This document shows, piece after piece, positions 1 through 9,711 of a DNA stretch of 24,764 bases. The translations under genes were made by a program, and so were the position numbers. A model generated the notes under the pieces. The model saw only the letters and a program-made list of their open reading frames with translations, made no database searches and was not told the DNA's origin. Within the stretch, counting starts at the first letter, position 1; the number at the start of each line of letters is the position of its first letter. The stretch is taken from the IMG/VR virus record IMGVR_UViG_3300010300_004141, positions 1 through 24,764 of that record; one strand, given 5' to 3'. The DNA is from a virus.

Positions 1-1478
1 ACAAAGTTTATACCGAAGTTCAATATATACGGATCGAGAATATCGATTGTGTCATTGATCATTCTATATTGATTCAGCCATGTTTTTAAATTATTTTTAA
101 TGGTTGAGTTAGCCAAAACTAACTTGCCAGCGGTATCTTCCGATACAACATACATGTTTAGGTTTCTCTTTTGCGAATCTAAGTCCTTTTGGACGGAGCA
201 TCTCTTGATAGCGCCGAACTTCGAGTGCATGCGATAAGCTAAATTTTCGTAGTCTGCCTGTGTTACCGCTCTGTTTTGTGTGGGGAAAGTGTCGTAAATT
301 CTTTGTTTTACTTCATTTGTGGTCGGATATGCAACATCGCCAGTTATTGGCTCTTCGTTTGTTGCCTCTATCGAGCGCTCAACTGCTCTAACCTTTGATG
401 TAACAAGTGTGTCTCTATTATTAAAATCAAAGTTTGCTGTTATGACGTTGGTAATTCCACCGGTAGCAACATTCGAATTGATACCGTTTGTTGTTCTGTA
501 AGTTACAATAAGTGTGGTGTTTGTCGGCACAACTCCAAAACTATCGTTTTGGCTAAGACGGCTTGGATCAAATGTCGTTGTGTTTGTGTATGTTTTTCCG
601 AACACATCTACAGCAAAGTTTTGTGGATTAGCAACGACATCTGAGTTAGCCAGCTTTCCACTACCAAATTGAAGGGTGACGGTATCTCTAATCATCTGAG
701 TTACGAACTTTCTGGAAACCAAGGTCGGCTTTATGATCGATGGTACATTATCGTTCTGGAAATTGGAATTTGGTATTTCTTTAAAAATTGTGTCTTGCAC
801 AAGATAATCAACTTCAAAATATTCGTTGCCTTCGGTATCAAACACAGATATGATTTCAGCAACATTTTGTGCTTCCAAAGTTACTGTCCTGAATCTTTCA
901 AAAGCACCCACAGCAATTCTTTCTTGTCCAAAGTTTCCAGAAACCACTTTACCGTAGGCTTTAACTGCATAAAAGGTTGGAGCACCCGTAGATGGATCCG
1001 TTCTCGCCACTACAAATGTGTTTGTTGGGTTTGCAAAATCAACGTTCTCGGTTAATACAAAACTTAAGCCGTTATCAGTTCCCATAACTGTGCCGCGCTT
1101 CAATATCGGTAGATAATCAGTATCTGGTCCGATACCAGCGGTAGTAGCAGGAGCTAATATGAAAAGCGCAACCTCGCCATATGTAGATGGCCGACCTGTG
1201 AACTTATACCCAAGCACTGCGCCATGGCGAACGACGTTGCTGTACTGATATGCTGTATCTAAGAATGACTCATTGACGTTATAGTCAAGGTAGAAAGAAA
1301 GCTGGTCACCAACATATGAAACCGCATCTATCATGAGCGAACCAAAAGAAGCCTCGCTGAAGTCTTGGAAAGAATCCGGATAAAACCTCTCTGCTATCTC
1401 CAATAGATCTTGCTGTATTGTTTCAAAGTCGCGATGAGTATAATCTATTGGAAGAAGTTTCTTTTGATTTTTAGACAT
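1..1478 (-). CDS. gp6: Baseplate wedge protein, T4 gp6-like (3' end outside window)
   Basis: This frame stays open from an ATG at 1476-1478 to the left edge, giving at least 492 residues; the C-terminus lies outside. It begins MSKNQKKLLPIDYTHRDFE, followed by a stretch on a disc-shaped assembly theme (ASFGSLMIDAVSYVGDQLSF, about residues 44-63) typical of the gp6/baseplate-J group. In T4, gp6 forms the ring of wedge dimers that closes the baseplate around the hub, and I infer the same role. The late part (QNRAVTQADYENLAYR) is also characteristic of baseplate J-like proteins, where a new domain starts. A GAGG Shine-Dalgarno lies 7 nt before the ATG, in a 14-nt gap after the gp25-like gene. That gp25 neighbour supports the assignment. 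The family call is confident; the exact length cannot be given. Confidence 0.88.
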   Translation of the reverse strand, partial: MSKNQKKLLPIDYTHRDFETIQQDLLEIAERFYPDSFQDFSEASFGSLMIDAVSYVGDQLSFYLDYNVNESFLDTAYQYSNVVRHGAVLGYKFTGRPSTYGEVALFILAPATTAGIGPDTDYLPILKRGTVMGTDNGLSFVLTENVDFANPTNTFVVARTDPSTGAPTFYAVKAYGKVVSGNFGQERIAVGAFERFRTVTLEAQNVAEIISVFDTEGNEYFEVDYLVQDTIFKEIPNSNFQNDNVPSIIKPTLVSRKFVTQMIRDTVTLQFGSGKLANSDVVANPQNFAVDVFGKTYTNTTTFDPSRLSQNDSFGVVPTNTTLIVTYRTTNGINSNVATGGITNVITANFDFNNRDTLVTSKVRAVERSIEATNEEPITGDVAYPTTNEVKQRIYDTFPTQNRAVTQADYENLAYRMHSKFGAIKRCSVQKDLDSQKRNLNMYVVSEDTAGKLVLANSTIKNNLKTWLNQYRMINDTIDILDPYILNFGINF

Positions 1479-1492
1479 AAAAAACCCTCATT

Positions 1493-1861
1493 TTAAATAG
1501 TAAATTCTAATAAATCTTGAATATTTAAATTTGGTATTGAATAACGAATTTGGATACCCAACTGGTTTTCGTCCATTAGTGCTGTGTTAAATCTAATTTC
1601 GTTTATATTAATAACGGGAAGATATGTCTGTGTTTGACTAAAAATATCTCTTTCTATTTTAGCAAAAACACTTTCATTAAAATTTTCAAATAAATATTTT
1701 TTTAATCCGACGCCAAAGTTCGGTTCCATTACTCTCTCACCTGGGCTAGTCAAAAGCAGCATTTTAAAATTCTGTCTTATCATGGTTTTGAAACTTTTTA
1801 TCATTCCATAACCGTCACCAACATCACGCGCTAATGGTAGTTTGACTCCGAGAGATGACAT
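1493..1861 (-). CDS. gp25: Baseplate wedge protein, T4 gp25-like (GPW/gp25 family)
   Basis: A 122-aa protein, close to the usual size of the gp25/GPW family (T4 gp25 is about 130 aa). The family core is visible as LLLTSPGERVMEPNFGVGL at residues 35-53, with the Gly-Glu-Arg and Glu-Pro residues that mark the family, followed by the helical stretch KKYLFENFN. In T4 this subunit joins the gp6/gp7/gp53 wedge and is part of the conserved sheath-initiating inner baseplate. Older databases call the family 'lysozyme-like', but the present view is structural. The ATG has an AGAGGA Shine-Dalgarno at 1867-1872 with a 5-nt spacer. It lies between the giant structural gene and the gp6-like gene, the expected baseplate context. 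Confidence 0.92.
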   Translation of the reverse strand: MSSLGVKLPLARDVGDGYGMIKSFKTMIRQNFKMLLLTSPGERVMEPNFGVGLKKYLFENFNESVFAKIERDIFSQTQTYLPVININEIRFNTALMDENQLGIQIRYSIPNLNIQDLLEFTI

Positions 1862-1878
1862 GTTCTTCCTCTTTTAGA

Positions 1879-1886
1879 TATTTAGA
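1879..1886 (-). promoter_or_regulatory. Possible T4-type late promoter element
   Basis: The minus strand reads TCTAAATA here, one mismatch from the T4 late promoter core TATAAATA that gp55-type sigma factors recognise. It sits in the widest intergenic gap of the window (1862-1904, 43 nt), just before the gp25-like gene, and a gp55-like gene is present in the window. Against it: an AT-rich gap makes an 8-mer match with one mismatch likely by chance, a similar 8-mer occurs inside the cyclase gene near 17,120, and the leader before the ATG at 1861 would be only about 10 nt. Confidence 0.25.
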
Positions 1887-1904
1887 TCTGTGTTAAATAT
1901 TACA

Positions 1905-4900
1905 CTAGCCCTTTTTCTTACACTCGTTTCCGTTAGCATCAAAAACATTTCCGCGTGCTTGCTTCTTCTGGAACGATGGAAGAATCTTGTAAGCTGGGTT
2001 AAATCTAAACTTCGATGTGAGCCCGCTTACAAACTCTGCAACAGGATCACGTCCTCCATAATCTGGTGGTGTCCACTTTCTGTTGCGGTAGTGCGTGTGG
2101 AAGGCATTTTTCATGTAGCGTGTTGTCTTACGAAGAATTTCTTGATCCCATTCATCATAATCTAAATATCCAAAACTTGAGAACCAGCTATTACGATCAT
2201 CTTCTGATAACCAACCTGGAACCGCGTCTGTCGTTGCTATATAGCTCTTTGTATCCGGATCCCATTCATAACCAGTAACGTACATACCGGGTTTTTCTTT
2301 TGGCGGTGTTCCAAATAGAGTATCAATAGCACCTTCGGCTGGGTTCGGTAGCTTGGGCGACTTTAAGGTTCCAGACGGTGTTACCCACTCACCAATAGAC
2401 GGAGTAAGCCCAAGGCTGTTGTACATTGCAAGAAGAGACAACGACTTCTTCATAGAGAAGATATAATCTACGACAAAGCGATAACGCGGTTCGTGTTGGA
2501 GTTGATTTATTAGGCACCACAATATTTTACTGTTTGCTTCAATACCAATAAAACGGGCGCACTCTACATCAACCGCGCTCATCTTCGTAGAAGCCATTGG
2601 TATTTTTTGGCTTGAGCCGGGATTGATCATTCCAAATTCCAGCATGTATTCTACTCCGAGGTTACCTGTTACTCCTATGGGGCGACCTTCTCCAATTACT
2701 TGATCATCTCTTATAATTTGCTCTTTAATCAACCTCATATCTCCAGGGAAGTTATCTGATATAAAACCTCTATTGGATCTGACGGTATTGACGCCTTCCT
2801 CGTTGTTGTACTTGATTCCATCAATAAGAATATATTTTGCTAAATAAAAGTTCTTTGACGTATCTGAAGCCGGCATAATATCTCCGAGGAGTTCCTCGCT
2901 GCCCGAAACTGAAAACTTATTGCCGTCTTGGGTGACCACTTCTTTTGTTGAGACTACTTCAAGTTCGTGAGCAAACGGAATAAGCCTGTCTTGCTCTTCT
3001 ACTTCGTTATGCTCTGCACCAGCCATATATATCAACTCGCCGTCAATATCAATATGTGTGTGATATTCGCCAACGTATGGATCGCCGCTCGGTAGTGCAA
3101 GTTGATCGCCGGTTGAATAGTGGCCGTAGCCTGACGTGGGTAACGAGTCTTTTTTGACTCTAAATTTATGTTCTCCATGGAGCGCCAAGTTTTCTCCACC
3201 TGCACAATACTTGTTAAAGAAATAGTAGTTCATATTAACATACTTTGGACTTAAGCCTCCGCGGCCAGCGTTCTTAATAAACAATTTACCAACAGCAACC
3301 AATTGTTCGTGGACCAACTCTTGTAATATCAATTTAGCTTCATCCTCAACTCTTTTGACTGCTTCAAGGTTTTTGCTCTCTCGGAAACTCTTCATTGATT
3401 CAAATGTGCCGTAGTCCTCGCTATTGAAGTCATCGAAATCCCATGGATACTTATAATTTTTTTGTAACCTATCAATTCTTTCGAGGGCCGCTCGAATAGA
3501 ATCAGACATATTTTCTAATGTAATATACTCATCATTTGGATCATCTAATCGATCGATATAATACTGAACGCTCATTTCTAAGAAAGCATACCAGAATTCA
3601 TTATCGTTGAATGGATTGAGCCAGTTGCCTCCGGTGGTCATGAATGATTCTTTCATGATTTCCACAATAAATCCAGAATACATCTTGCTGTAGTTTTCTT
3701 CAAAGTCGGGAGCAAACGTCGTAAATGTCCCCAAACCTCTCATTATTTCAACGTTCGCAAAACAACGAATACCAGCCATTATAAGTCCGCGGATAGCCGA
3801 TTTTCCGGTTCTTGTTAAAATTCTATCGAACGGTACTTCTCTTGTACAATCCGGATCACCATTTATTCGATCGTCTTCGGATAGAGATGCATATGTATCG
3901 CGAACCATCTTTTGAACCTCACCAAAGCCAGTTATTCCCTCTTGTTTGTTTTTACAAGTGCGCGGGCTTTGTTCTGGGAACATAATGTCTAACATTCCAG
4001 TCCAGCCTGTGTTGGGGGGTGGCTTGGCGTATACAGGAGGAAAGTTATAAGAACCGCCGTATTTTGCAGGTTCGAGATAAAATACTCCTATTTTTTCTGG
4101 GTTATTTCGGTTAACGTGAGCGTTATAACTTATACCCAAGAATGCTTCATCAGACATCCACACAAATGTTTCCCCGCCTTCTCCGTCAGACACTTTAAGA
4201 TTCCACCAAGGTACCCAAGTACCAATCTTATCGTCGCCTCCATTAAAGCGCGCCAATTCGGCATCGAGTGTTACGCCATACTCAAAGTCTTTGCGTGTGT
4301 AATTTGGATATGTGGCTCCGAACAACCAACCAGTATCGTTGTTATAAATTTCTGTAGCGAAATCTTCGAAGAATTGTTGGTTAATGGTGTCGTACAGAGT
4401 TTGTGCTTGACCATCGCCAATGTTGGTAGTGATACCATTTTCTCTTTCCGAAAGATTGATCATATCCACTAAGCCAAGAACTGGTGGAGACATTGTCTTT
4501 TGTGTCTCAAAGCTAGAAGCCAAGAGAGGAAAGTCTATTAAATCAACATGGTCAAGCGTATCATCAACAGATAAAAACTCAAATCTTTGTGACGTGATGA
4601 CCCCTGGATCTTCAAGATCACCACCATTACTTAATGCCTCGTTTTCTTGGCCGGTTGAAATAGATGGGTTTCCAAGCCCATAGGCGGAGTTTACATTAAT
4701 TGCCGTCATCACCTCTACACGGACACAGTCGTCTGATCTATTAAAAATGTTTTCGTCTTTTTTGACCAGATCTTGGTAAAACGCCCTTACTTCATAGCCA
4801 AACCCCCACTGTGCAGGCGAGCCGCCAAAATAATCCCCCAGTTTATTCCAACCAGAGCGGTAGCCCTTACCATTATCTCGATAAGTTAAAACAATATCAG

Positions 4901-7900
4901 GAGTATTTTTTCTGCCTTTCTTAGTGAATCTAACGCGGTCATTTGCGAAATCAACCTTGGCGGAAACATTGTAACCATAGTTTGCTGTATCAACCAACTC
5001 TACGTCTGTGTCCCAAAAGAAGCCCTCAAAGCCTAACTTATCAAAACTTCTAGAAAAACTCTTGTCTCGGCGCCAATTATTTGTTGAAGAAAATCGCATA
5101 GACTGTACTGGTAAACTCGTTCTCTCATCGTATAAAGCGAACGAAAAGCCACCTCTTAATTCAGTATTAAAATCTGCTGGTCCATATGCAGGAGCAGATG
5201 CTTTGAGTCCTTGCCCTGCGCCGGCTGGATTAAATTGCTCATGTAGGTATCCTGCAATCCACTGTGGGTATGCACCGCGTACATCACTAAAAAATAACCA
5301 GTTTATTACTCTAATGATGATCTGTAAAGGAAAGAGTATTGCCCATACGAGTAGCGCGCCAAGCCAGCCCGGTATTGCAAACGGGCTGCCCGGAGGAGAT
5401 GGTGGCCCCTCCCACACATCCTCACTAGGCTCCCCATAAAAGGACACCCAACGAGCATTTGCTGCAACCTTATCTTGATGGACAGTCCAAGGATTTCCAT
5501 ATGTATCTGAAAGGACCATGTTGAAAAATCCCCAATCATCTTGATTGTCGAAAAGAGAAAAGCCTCCATCAGCTAACATATCTGACGCAAACATCATTTC
5601 TATTCTCTTTACATCGCCCTCAACGGTGAGCATTGCTGCTTCTTTTAATTCTTCCGGCTCATATGGAAGCATTCCATTATTACACCCAGGATCAGAGAAA
5701 ACCGGGGGCATGTTAGCCTCAATCATATTTGGAAGTCCTAATTGTAGCGTCTTAGCAATGTCGTCCAGATCTTCAAGTAGCTGTCCTCTCGCGCTCTCAT
5801 TTAAAGCCTCACACTGAGCGGGAGACATTCTGCCTTCCAAAAGTGAGCATCTTTGTTGTTCAAAAAGCTGGAGTTCCTCCGGAGTCGAACACATAGACGG
5901 GTTTGCTGGAGTACCCAATTCTTCTGGGAACGCCTCAAGAATATCTCTCATGTCTGCTCTTGTTTGTGCCGGAATTAGTACACCAACATTTTTAAAGAAA
6001 CTTGAGAGCGCTGGTTTTCCTGGGAAAGCATCACGATATTCTGGGTAGTCAAACTCAATAATATTGTCCATCAAATCAAGCGCAGTGTCTGATGGTCCAT
6101 CCAGAAAGGCTCCTAACACCTCTTCTCTCGTCATTGTATTGATTGAGTCAGCAAAGAAGTTTACTGCTGTTTCTCTGTCTGCTAAAGCAGCACCACCGAC
6201 ACCAAGTTGTTCAACAAGAGAGACAACTGTATCCTCAACTGTTTGCTGGTCAGCGTCGGGTCCGCAGATGGTATCTCTAATAACTCCATACAAAGACTCT
6301 CTTCCGCTTAACAAGGCAGGAAGAGAACCAGCTATAGCGCCGACAGTTTCTAACGCCTTACAAATAGCATCTGCAATGATTTCGCAAACCTTTGCGAGAA
6401 TCATCAAAAGAATCTTCATAAGCAACATTATCAGCAGCTTTTTCAATACTGCAAAAATTAAACCGAGGATATCACTTATTTTTGGCCATGCACGGAAAGG
6501 GTTTTCCAATCTTATTGATACGATGGGCGTAGGTTGATTGCAGAACGGAAGGGTTAGACTCTTAATAAAGTCCATAATACCGGGATTAAACAACGGAGGT
6601 GTTGGACAGTCGAACAACGCTATAACTGCTGAAATAAGCTGGGCGCCTGGGAATGCGCTTAAATGGTCCAAAAGTGCGAGATAATTATCTTCATATACTT
6701 CGATCAAAGCCAACACATAAGCATCTAAAACAACGCTTGGATCCAACCCATCCTTCGATGCAGACGAGGGTCCACCAAGTTTTTGTGCTAGTGTTCTTCT
6801 TTCTTGTGTTGGGTCATAGCCAGAAATACTTTTAGATGCTTGTGTGTCTCCAAATGGACCGGGGCGGGCTATTGCTTGCTGGTGTGCTACAAACTCTTCG
6901 TTCTCCCATGGTTTTTCGATTTTGAATCCGCCCCAGAATGGTGCATCTTCAGCAGCAGGAGAACGGTCACTTAAGTTTTTAAATGGTTTTCCTTCTCGTA
7001 AATTCTTTCTTACTAGTGCATCTAGTTCTGCTCTTTTATCTGGAGGCAGCCCAACGAATAGGGCACCAAAGTCCTCAACTCCCATCGCTTTGAGAGCAGT
7101 TAATAAAATTCTACCAAGAGCTTGTTCTAAGGTTAAGCCTTTAAACAAACACTCTATCGCTTCAAAAAGCAAATCAAACAAACCGCAATATGTTAATGGA
7201 CCAAGACCGTGACGGTACAATGAATCTAATTGCGCCATACCCATTCCACCAAAGCCGGCGCCCAACAACGCTCTCTTACACATATTAATAAAAATGGGAT
7301 CTTTTTCATTAACTGTGAAAAAGTTTTGCATTTGTGACTGGGCTTGCATGTTGAATAGATCTGTGAATGTAGTTCCAGGCTCCAGTCCTTGTGCGGCTAA
7401 GTCTTTTCTTACTTCATCTGGATTTGAACGACAAAGTGACTCATGGAATTGTTTAGCAATTGCGTCTCCAATGCTAAACACTTCGTCAAAAATGTCCTGT
7501 CCAAGTTCTTTGAATTCGTTTTCAAGATTGTTAGCCACACAATCGCTGATGTTAGGCTTGCCCACTGGACCTTCCGCAGGTTGATAAACATAAATTTCTG
7601 GATATGTATGCTCTTGCAAAAAGTCCAACCAAGGCTTTGGTCGTCGGGCTTCTGCATCACGAATCATGTTCTTCTGGTTAGCAAAATATGCTACGGCTGT
7701 TCTATCTCTCCAGCCACTTTGTCTTCTTAAGGTAGCAAGTCTTCTTTGTTTGTATACGGCGGCAGGTTTGTCTCTACAGCCTTGAGTATACACTTCCAAT
7801 TTTTTGATTCTGTATTGACCACTAAACACCATTCGCATTTTAGTTATAAGTTCATCAGAACTGAAAAAATCAAAAAAGCCTACGCCAAGTGTATAACCTC

Positions 7901-8714
7901 TACCAGCCAACCAGTTGTCTAATTGATTATAAGTATCCGCTAAAATACCATTACCAAAAAGACCGTTATCGCCGTAATCTCCAAGGTTGAATATTCTATC
8001 AGTTTTCTTAAATTTTAGATTACCACCCTCTGTGGCTCTGTAAACCTTGAGATATCTATTGTAGAGATCTAATGTTTTCCTTAGCTTAACGATATCACTA
8101 TTGATATTAGCAGCCATCATTGTTATTACTATGTCGTCCGCTTCGGCTTCCTCCTCATCTGTATCAGAGAAATCATCTTCAATAGGAGGCAAATCATAGA
8201 TGTAATCAAAATCTATTGAATAAAGCAATTTAAGTCTTGAGCCGGCTCTTGCCTCAAGATAAAAATCTGTATAATCTGTTACTTTTAGAAGATTCTGTAT
8301 TGTCTCGCGAGAGTCGTCTTTCTGAAAATATTCGACGAGTGTTTGCACTGCTTGATAAGCGTATTTATCGTAAAGAGATTTTAAGACAGCGTCTGCTTCT
8401 TCATCCGTCATACCTTCCAAGAAGCCAGTCGTTGTCTCAGGAGTAACGTAGGTTATTTGATACTTACAGCTTTTTTCATTAAGAATGGGGTTCAACTGGT
8501 TTCTATTGCGCCAATTTGAAACGATCGAATATGGATTTGGTATACACTGTCTACATTTTTGAATTGGGATTGGTCCATCGGCACACACATCATCGATACC
8601 ATCGCCATTCTTATCTTGAAATCTGATGAATGGAGATTGCGCACGAGGCGTCATTTCCATCTCGTTAGATGGGACCATAGTCTTATTAAATGTTACAAAT
8701 TTATCTTCAGCCAT
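1905..8714 (-). CDS. Giant virion structural protein (2269 aa), function unknown
   Basis: A 2269-aa protein between spike-like and gp25-like baseplate genes, so almost surely a virion or tail component. I do not recognise a family with a known role. Visible features: a Ca-binding-type loop DKNGDGIDD at residues 34-42 (D34, N36, D38, D41/D42), like EF-hand or thrombospondin type-3 loops; a CxxC at 54-57; an acidic run at about 180-195; two strongly hydrophobic stretches at about 745-790 (rich in LLIMLLMKILLMILA) and about 1113-1142 (LLVWAILFPLQIIIRVINW), long enough to span a membrane; and a GEYHTHIDIDGELIYMAGAEH segment-like motif near residue 1883, with paired His. The ATG is set by AGGA (8721-8724) that overlaps the upstream stop codon, spacer 6 nt. 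It may be a tail fibre, baseplate plate or tape/ejection-type protein; the hydrophobic stretches would fit membrane interaction during infection, but this is speculation. Confidence 0.8.
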   Translation of the reverse strand: MAEDKFVTFNKTMVPSNEMEMTPRAQSPFIRFQDKNGDGIDDVCADGPIPIQKCRQCIPNPYSIVSNWRNRNQLNPILNEKSCKYQITYVTPETTTGFLEGMTDEEADAVLKSLYDKYAYQAVQTLVEYFQKDDSRETIQNLLKVTDYTDFYLEARAGSRLKLLYSIDFDYIYDLPPIEDDFSDTDEEEAEADDIVITMMAANINSDIVKLRKTLDLYNRYLKVYRATEGGNLKFKKTDRIFNLGDYGDNGLFGNGILADTYNQLDNWLAGRGYTLGVGFFDFFSSDELITKMRMVFSGQYRIKKLEVYTQGCRDKPAAVYKQRRLATLRRQSGWRDRTAVAYFANQKNMIRDAEARRPKPWLDFLQEHTYPEIYVYQPAEGPVGKPNISDCVANNLENEFKELGQDIFDEVFSIGDAIAKQFHESLCRSNPDEVRKDLAAQGLEPGTTFTDLFNMQAQSQMQNFFTVNEKDPIFINMCKRALLGAGFGGMGMAQLDSLYRHGLGPLTYCGLFDLLFEAIECLFKGLTLEQALGRILLTALKAMGVEDFGALFVGLPPDKRAELDALVRKNLREGKPFKNLSDRSPAAEDAPFWGGFKIEKPWENEEFVAHQQAIARPGPFGDTQASKSISGYDPTQERRTLAQKLGGPSSASKDGLDPSVVLDAYVLALIEVYEDNYLALLDHLSAFPGAQLISAVIALFDCPTPPLFNPGIMDFIKSLTLPFCNQPTPIVSIRLENPFRAWPKISDILGLIFAVLKKLLIMLLMKILLMILAKVCEIIADAICKALETVGAIAGSLPALLSGRESLYGVIRDTICGPDADQQTVEDTVVSLVEQLGVGGAALADRETAVNFFADSINTMTREEVLGAFLDGPSDTALDLMDNIIEFDYPEYRDAFPGKPALSSFFKNVGVLIPAQTRADMRDILEAFPEELGTPANPSMCSTPEELQLFEQQRCSLLEGRMSPAQCEALNESARGQLLEDLDDIAKTLQLGLPNMIEANMPPVFSDPGCNNGMLPYEPEELKEAAMLTVEGDVKRIEMMFASDMLADGGFSLFDNQDDWGFFNMVLSDTYGNPWTVHQDKVAANARWVSFYGEPSEDVWEGPPSPPGSPFAIPGWLGALLVWAILFPLQIIIRVINWLFFSDVRGAYPQWIAGYLHEQFNPAGAGQGLKASAPAYGPADFNTELRGGFSFALYDERTSLPVQSMRFSSTNNWRRDKSFSRSFDKLGFEGFFWDTDVELVDTANYGYNVSAKVDFANDRVRFTKKGRKNTPDIVLTYRDNGKGYRSGWNKLGDYFGGSPAQWGFGYEVRAFYQDLVKKDENIFNRSDDCVRVEVMTAINVNSAYGLGNPSISTGQENEALSNGGDLEDPGVITSQRFEFLSVDDTLDHVDLIDFPLLASSFETQKTMSPPVLGLVDMINLSERENGITTNIGDGQAQTLYDTINQQFFEDFATEIYNNDTGWLFGATYPNYTRKDFEYGVTLDAELARFNGGDDKIGTWVPWWNLKVSDGEGGETFVWMSDEAFLGISYNAHVNRNNPEKIGVFYLEPAKYGGSYNFPPVYAKPPPNTGWTGMLDIMFPEQSPRTCKNKQEGITGFGEVQKMVRDTYASLSEDDRINGDPDCTREVPFDRILTRTGKSAIRGLIMAGIRCFANVEIMRGLGTFTTFAPDFEENYSKMYSGFIVEIMKESFMTTGGNWLNPFNDNEFWYAFLEMSVQYYIDRLDDPNDEYITLENMSDSIRAALERIDRLQKNYKYPWDFDDFNSEDYGTFESMKSFRESKNLEAVKRVEDEAKLILQELVHEQLVAVGKLFIKNAGRGGLSPKYVNMNYYFFNKYCAGGENLALHGEHKFRVKKDSLPTSGYGHYSTGDQLALPSGDPYVGEYHTHIDIDGELIYMAGAEHNEVEEQDRLIPFAHELEVVSTKEVVTQDGNKFSVSGSEELLGDIMPASDTSKNFYLAKYILIDGIKYNNEEGVNTVRSNRGFISDNFPGDMRLIKEQIIRDDQVIGEGRPIGVTGNLGVEYMLEFGMINPGSSQKIPMASTKMSAVDVECARFIGIEANSKILWCLINQLQHEPRYRFVVDYIFSMKKSLSLLAMYNSLGLTPSIGEWVTPSGTLKSPKLPNPAEGAIDTLFGTPPKEKPGMYVTGYEWDPDTKSYIATTDAVPGWLSEDDRNSWFSSFGYLDYDEWDQEILRKTTRYMKNAFHTHYRNRKWTPPDYGGRDPVAEFVSGLTSKFRFNPAYKILPSFQKKQARGNVFDANGNECKKKG

Positions 8715-8722
8715 TTCTTATC

Positions 8723-9700
8723 CTACGTTAAATGCACGTTTCTACTGCAAATATACTTGTAGCCTCCAGAGTTACAATAGTTAAAATTGATGAAATTGAG
8801 TGTTGTTCTTAACTGATACAGCGAGTGCAGTACCCAAGGGTTAATCATAGCGCCATAAAATGTGACGTTAGCTAACGCAGCCGGTAAATTGTAAAAGGGT
8901 ACCAGGAAAGATAAAAGACTATTGTGAATCATATTTGAATATGTGTGTAGTGTTATAATAGACATTAAATCTTCCATTATTTCAGAATACTCTAAGAATG
9001 CGTCTCTTGTTAATTCACCTCGCACTGCTGGCTGAAGGTTTCTAATTGTCTCAAGAGGATGATAAATACCACCAAAAGTGATGTAAGTGCCCGTATGATT
9101 TCCAGCAATCAAGTTAATTTGAGGCACTCTTGTGACGATTCTTCCACCCATAGAGTTTGTTTCGCCGGTCAACCCATAACCTTCAACACCTTGTGCTTCG
9201 CCTGTAACAATGTTTACACCTTCTCTGCCGATGACTCGTACAGTATCTGCTTTTAATGCAATTGATGCACGGGATTTAGACGGACCTAGATTTCCCGCTG
9301 CTAATCCAAAGTTTTTATCTACATCTGTTAATTGGCTTATGAGTATGCGCGCAGCGTCAGCATACATAGAGTTATCAACTTCAGCGTCACCCTCTTTCAG
9401 ACCCGGAGGGCCATTTCCCCCATCAGCATTAGCCATTCTACCAACAACCAAATCAATAGAGTTAGCTTTATCGGAACCCATGGCGCCATATCCACTAGCC
9501 ATTGAACTGGGTCTATCAGTTCCCAATACAATAGAGGCACCTTCGTTTTGTATAGTGTACTCATTAGGGGCTACCTTAAATTTTGCAAAAGGTCCAGGGT
9601 GTGGAGTGTGAAATATTCCGTCTTTTGCGTGGGTTGGAGGGTAAGGATATATTCCGTCTGCTTTGTTTGTAGTTGGTGATTCGTTTATTTTTTTAGTCAT
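8723..9700 (-). CDS. Beta-rich baseplate/spike-like structural protein
   Basis: A 325-aa protein with a Gly/Asn-rich first two thirds. Segments such as SIALKADTVRVIGREGVNIV (about residues 146-165) and RVPQINLIAGNHTG look like the short strand-turn repeats of phage spike proteins, for example the C-terminal beta-helix of T4 gp5. The last third is different: hydrophobic and helical (SFLVPFYNLPAALANVTFYG), ending in a Tyr/Cys-rich tail. It follows the hub-like gene by 11 nt and precedes the giant structural gene by 8 nt, so the three are very likely co-translated baseplate parts. A GAGAG weak Shine-Dalgarno is 4 nt before the ATG at 9698-9700. The spike assignment is an inference from pattern; the structural role from context is safer. 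Confidence 0.65.
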   Translation of the reverse strand: MTKKINESPTTNKADGIYPYPPTHAKDGIFHTPHPGPFAKFKVAPNEYTIQNEGASIVLGTDRPSSMASGYGAMGSDKANSIDLVVGRMANADGGNGPPGLKEGDAEVDNSMYADAARILISQLTDVDKNFGLAAGNLGPSKSRASIALKADTVRVIGREGVNIVTGEAQGVEGYGLTGETNSMGGRIVTRVPQINLIAGNHTGTYITFGGIYHPLETIRNLQPAVRGELTRDAFLEYSEIMEDLMSIITLHTYSNMIHNSLLSFLVPFYNLPAALANVTFYGAMINPWVLHSLYQLRTTLNFINFNYCNSGGYKYICSRNVHLT

Positions 9701-9711
9701 AAAACTCTCTA

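Noticed and set aside
669-1055. Plus-strand open frame of 128 codons
   Set aside because: It lies fully inside the gp6-like frame on the minus strand, which has clear family motifs, and has no family look or good Shine-Dalgarno.
1888-1904. Near-palindrome around GTGTTAAATATTACAC as a terminator
   Set aside because: The pairing is only four base pairs with central mismatches and no U-run, too weak to call.
5306-5569. Second minus-strand frame inside the giant gene (also 7409-7660)
   Set aside because: Same-strand alternative frames without Shine-Dalgarno or recognisable domains; the main frame continues uninterrupted.
4116-6537. Several plus-strand open frames of 87-157 codons within the giant gene
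   Set aside because: All are antisense to the 2269-aa frame, are composed of low-credibility sequence and have no motifs.
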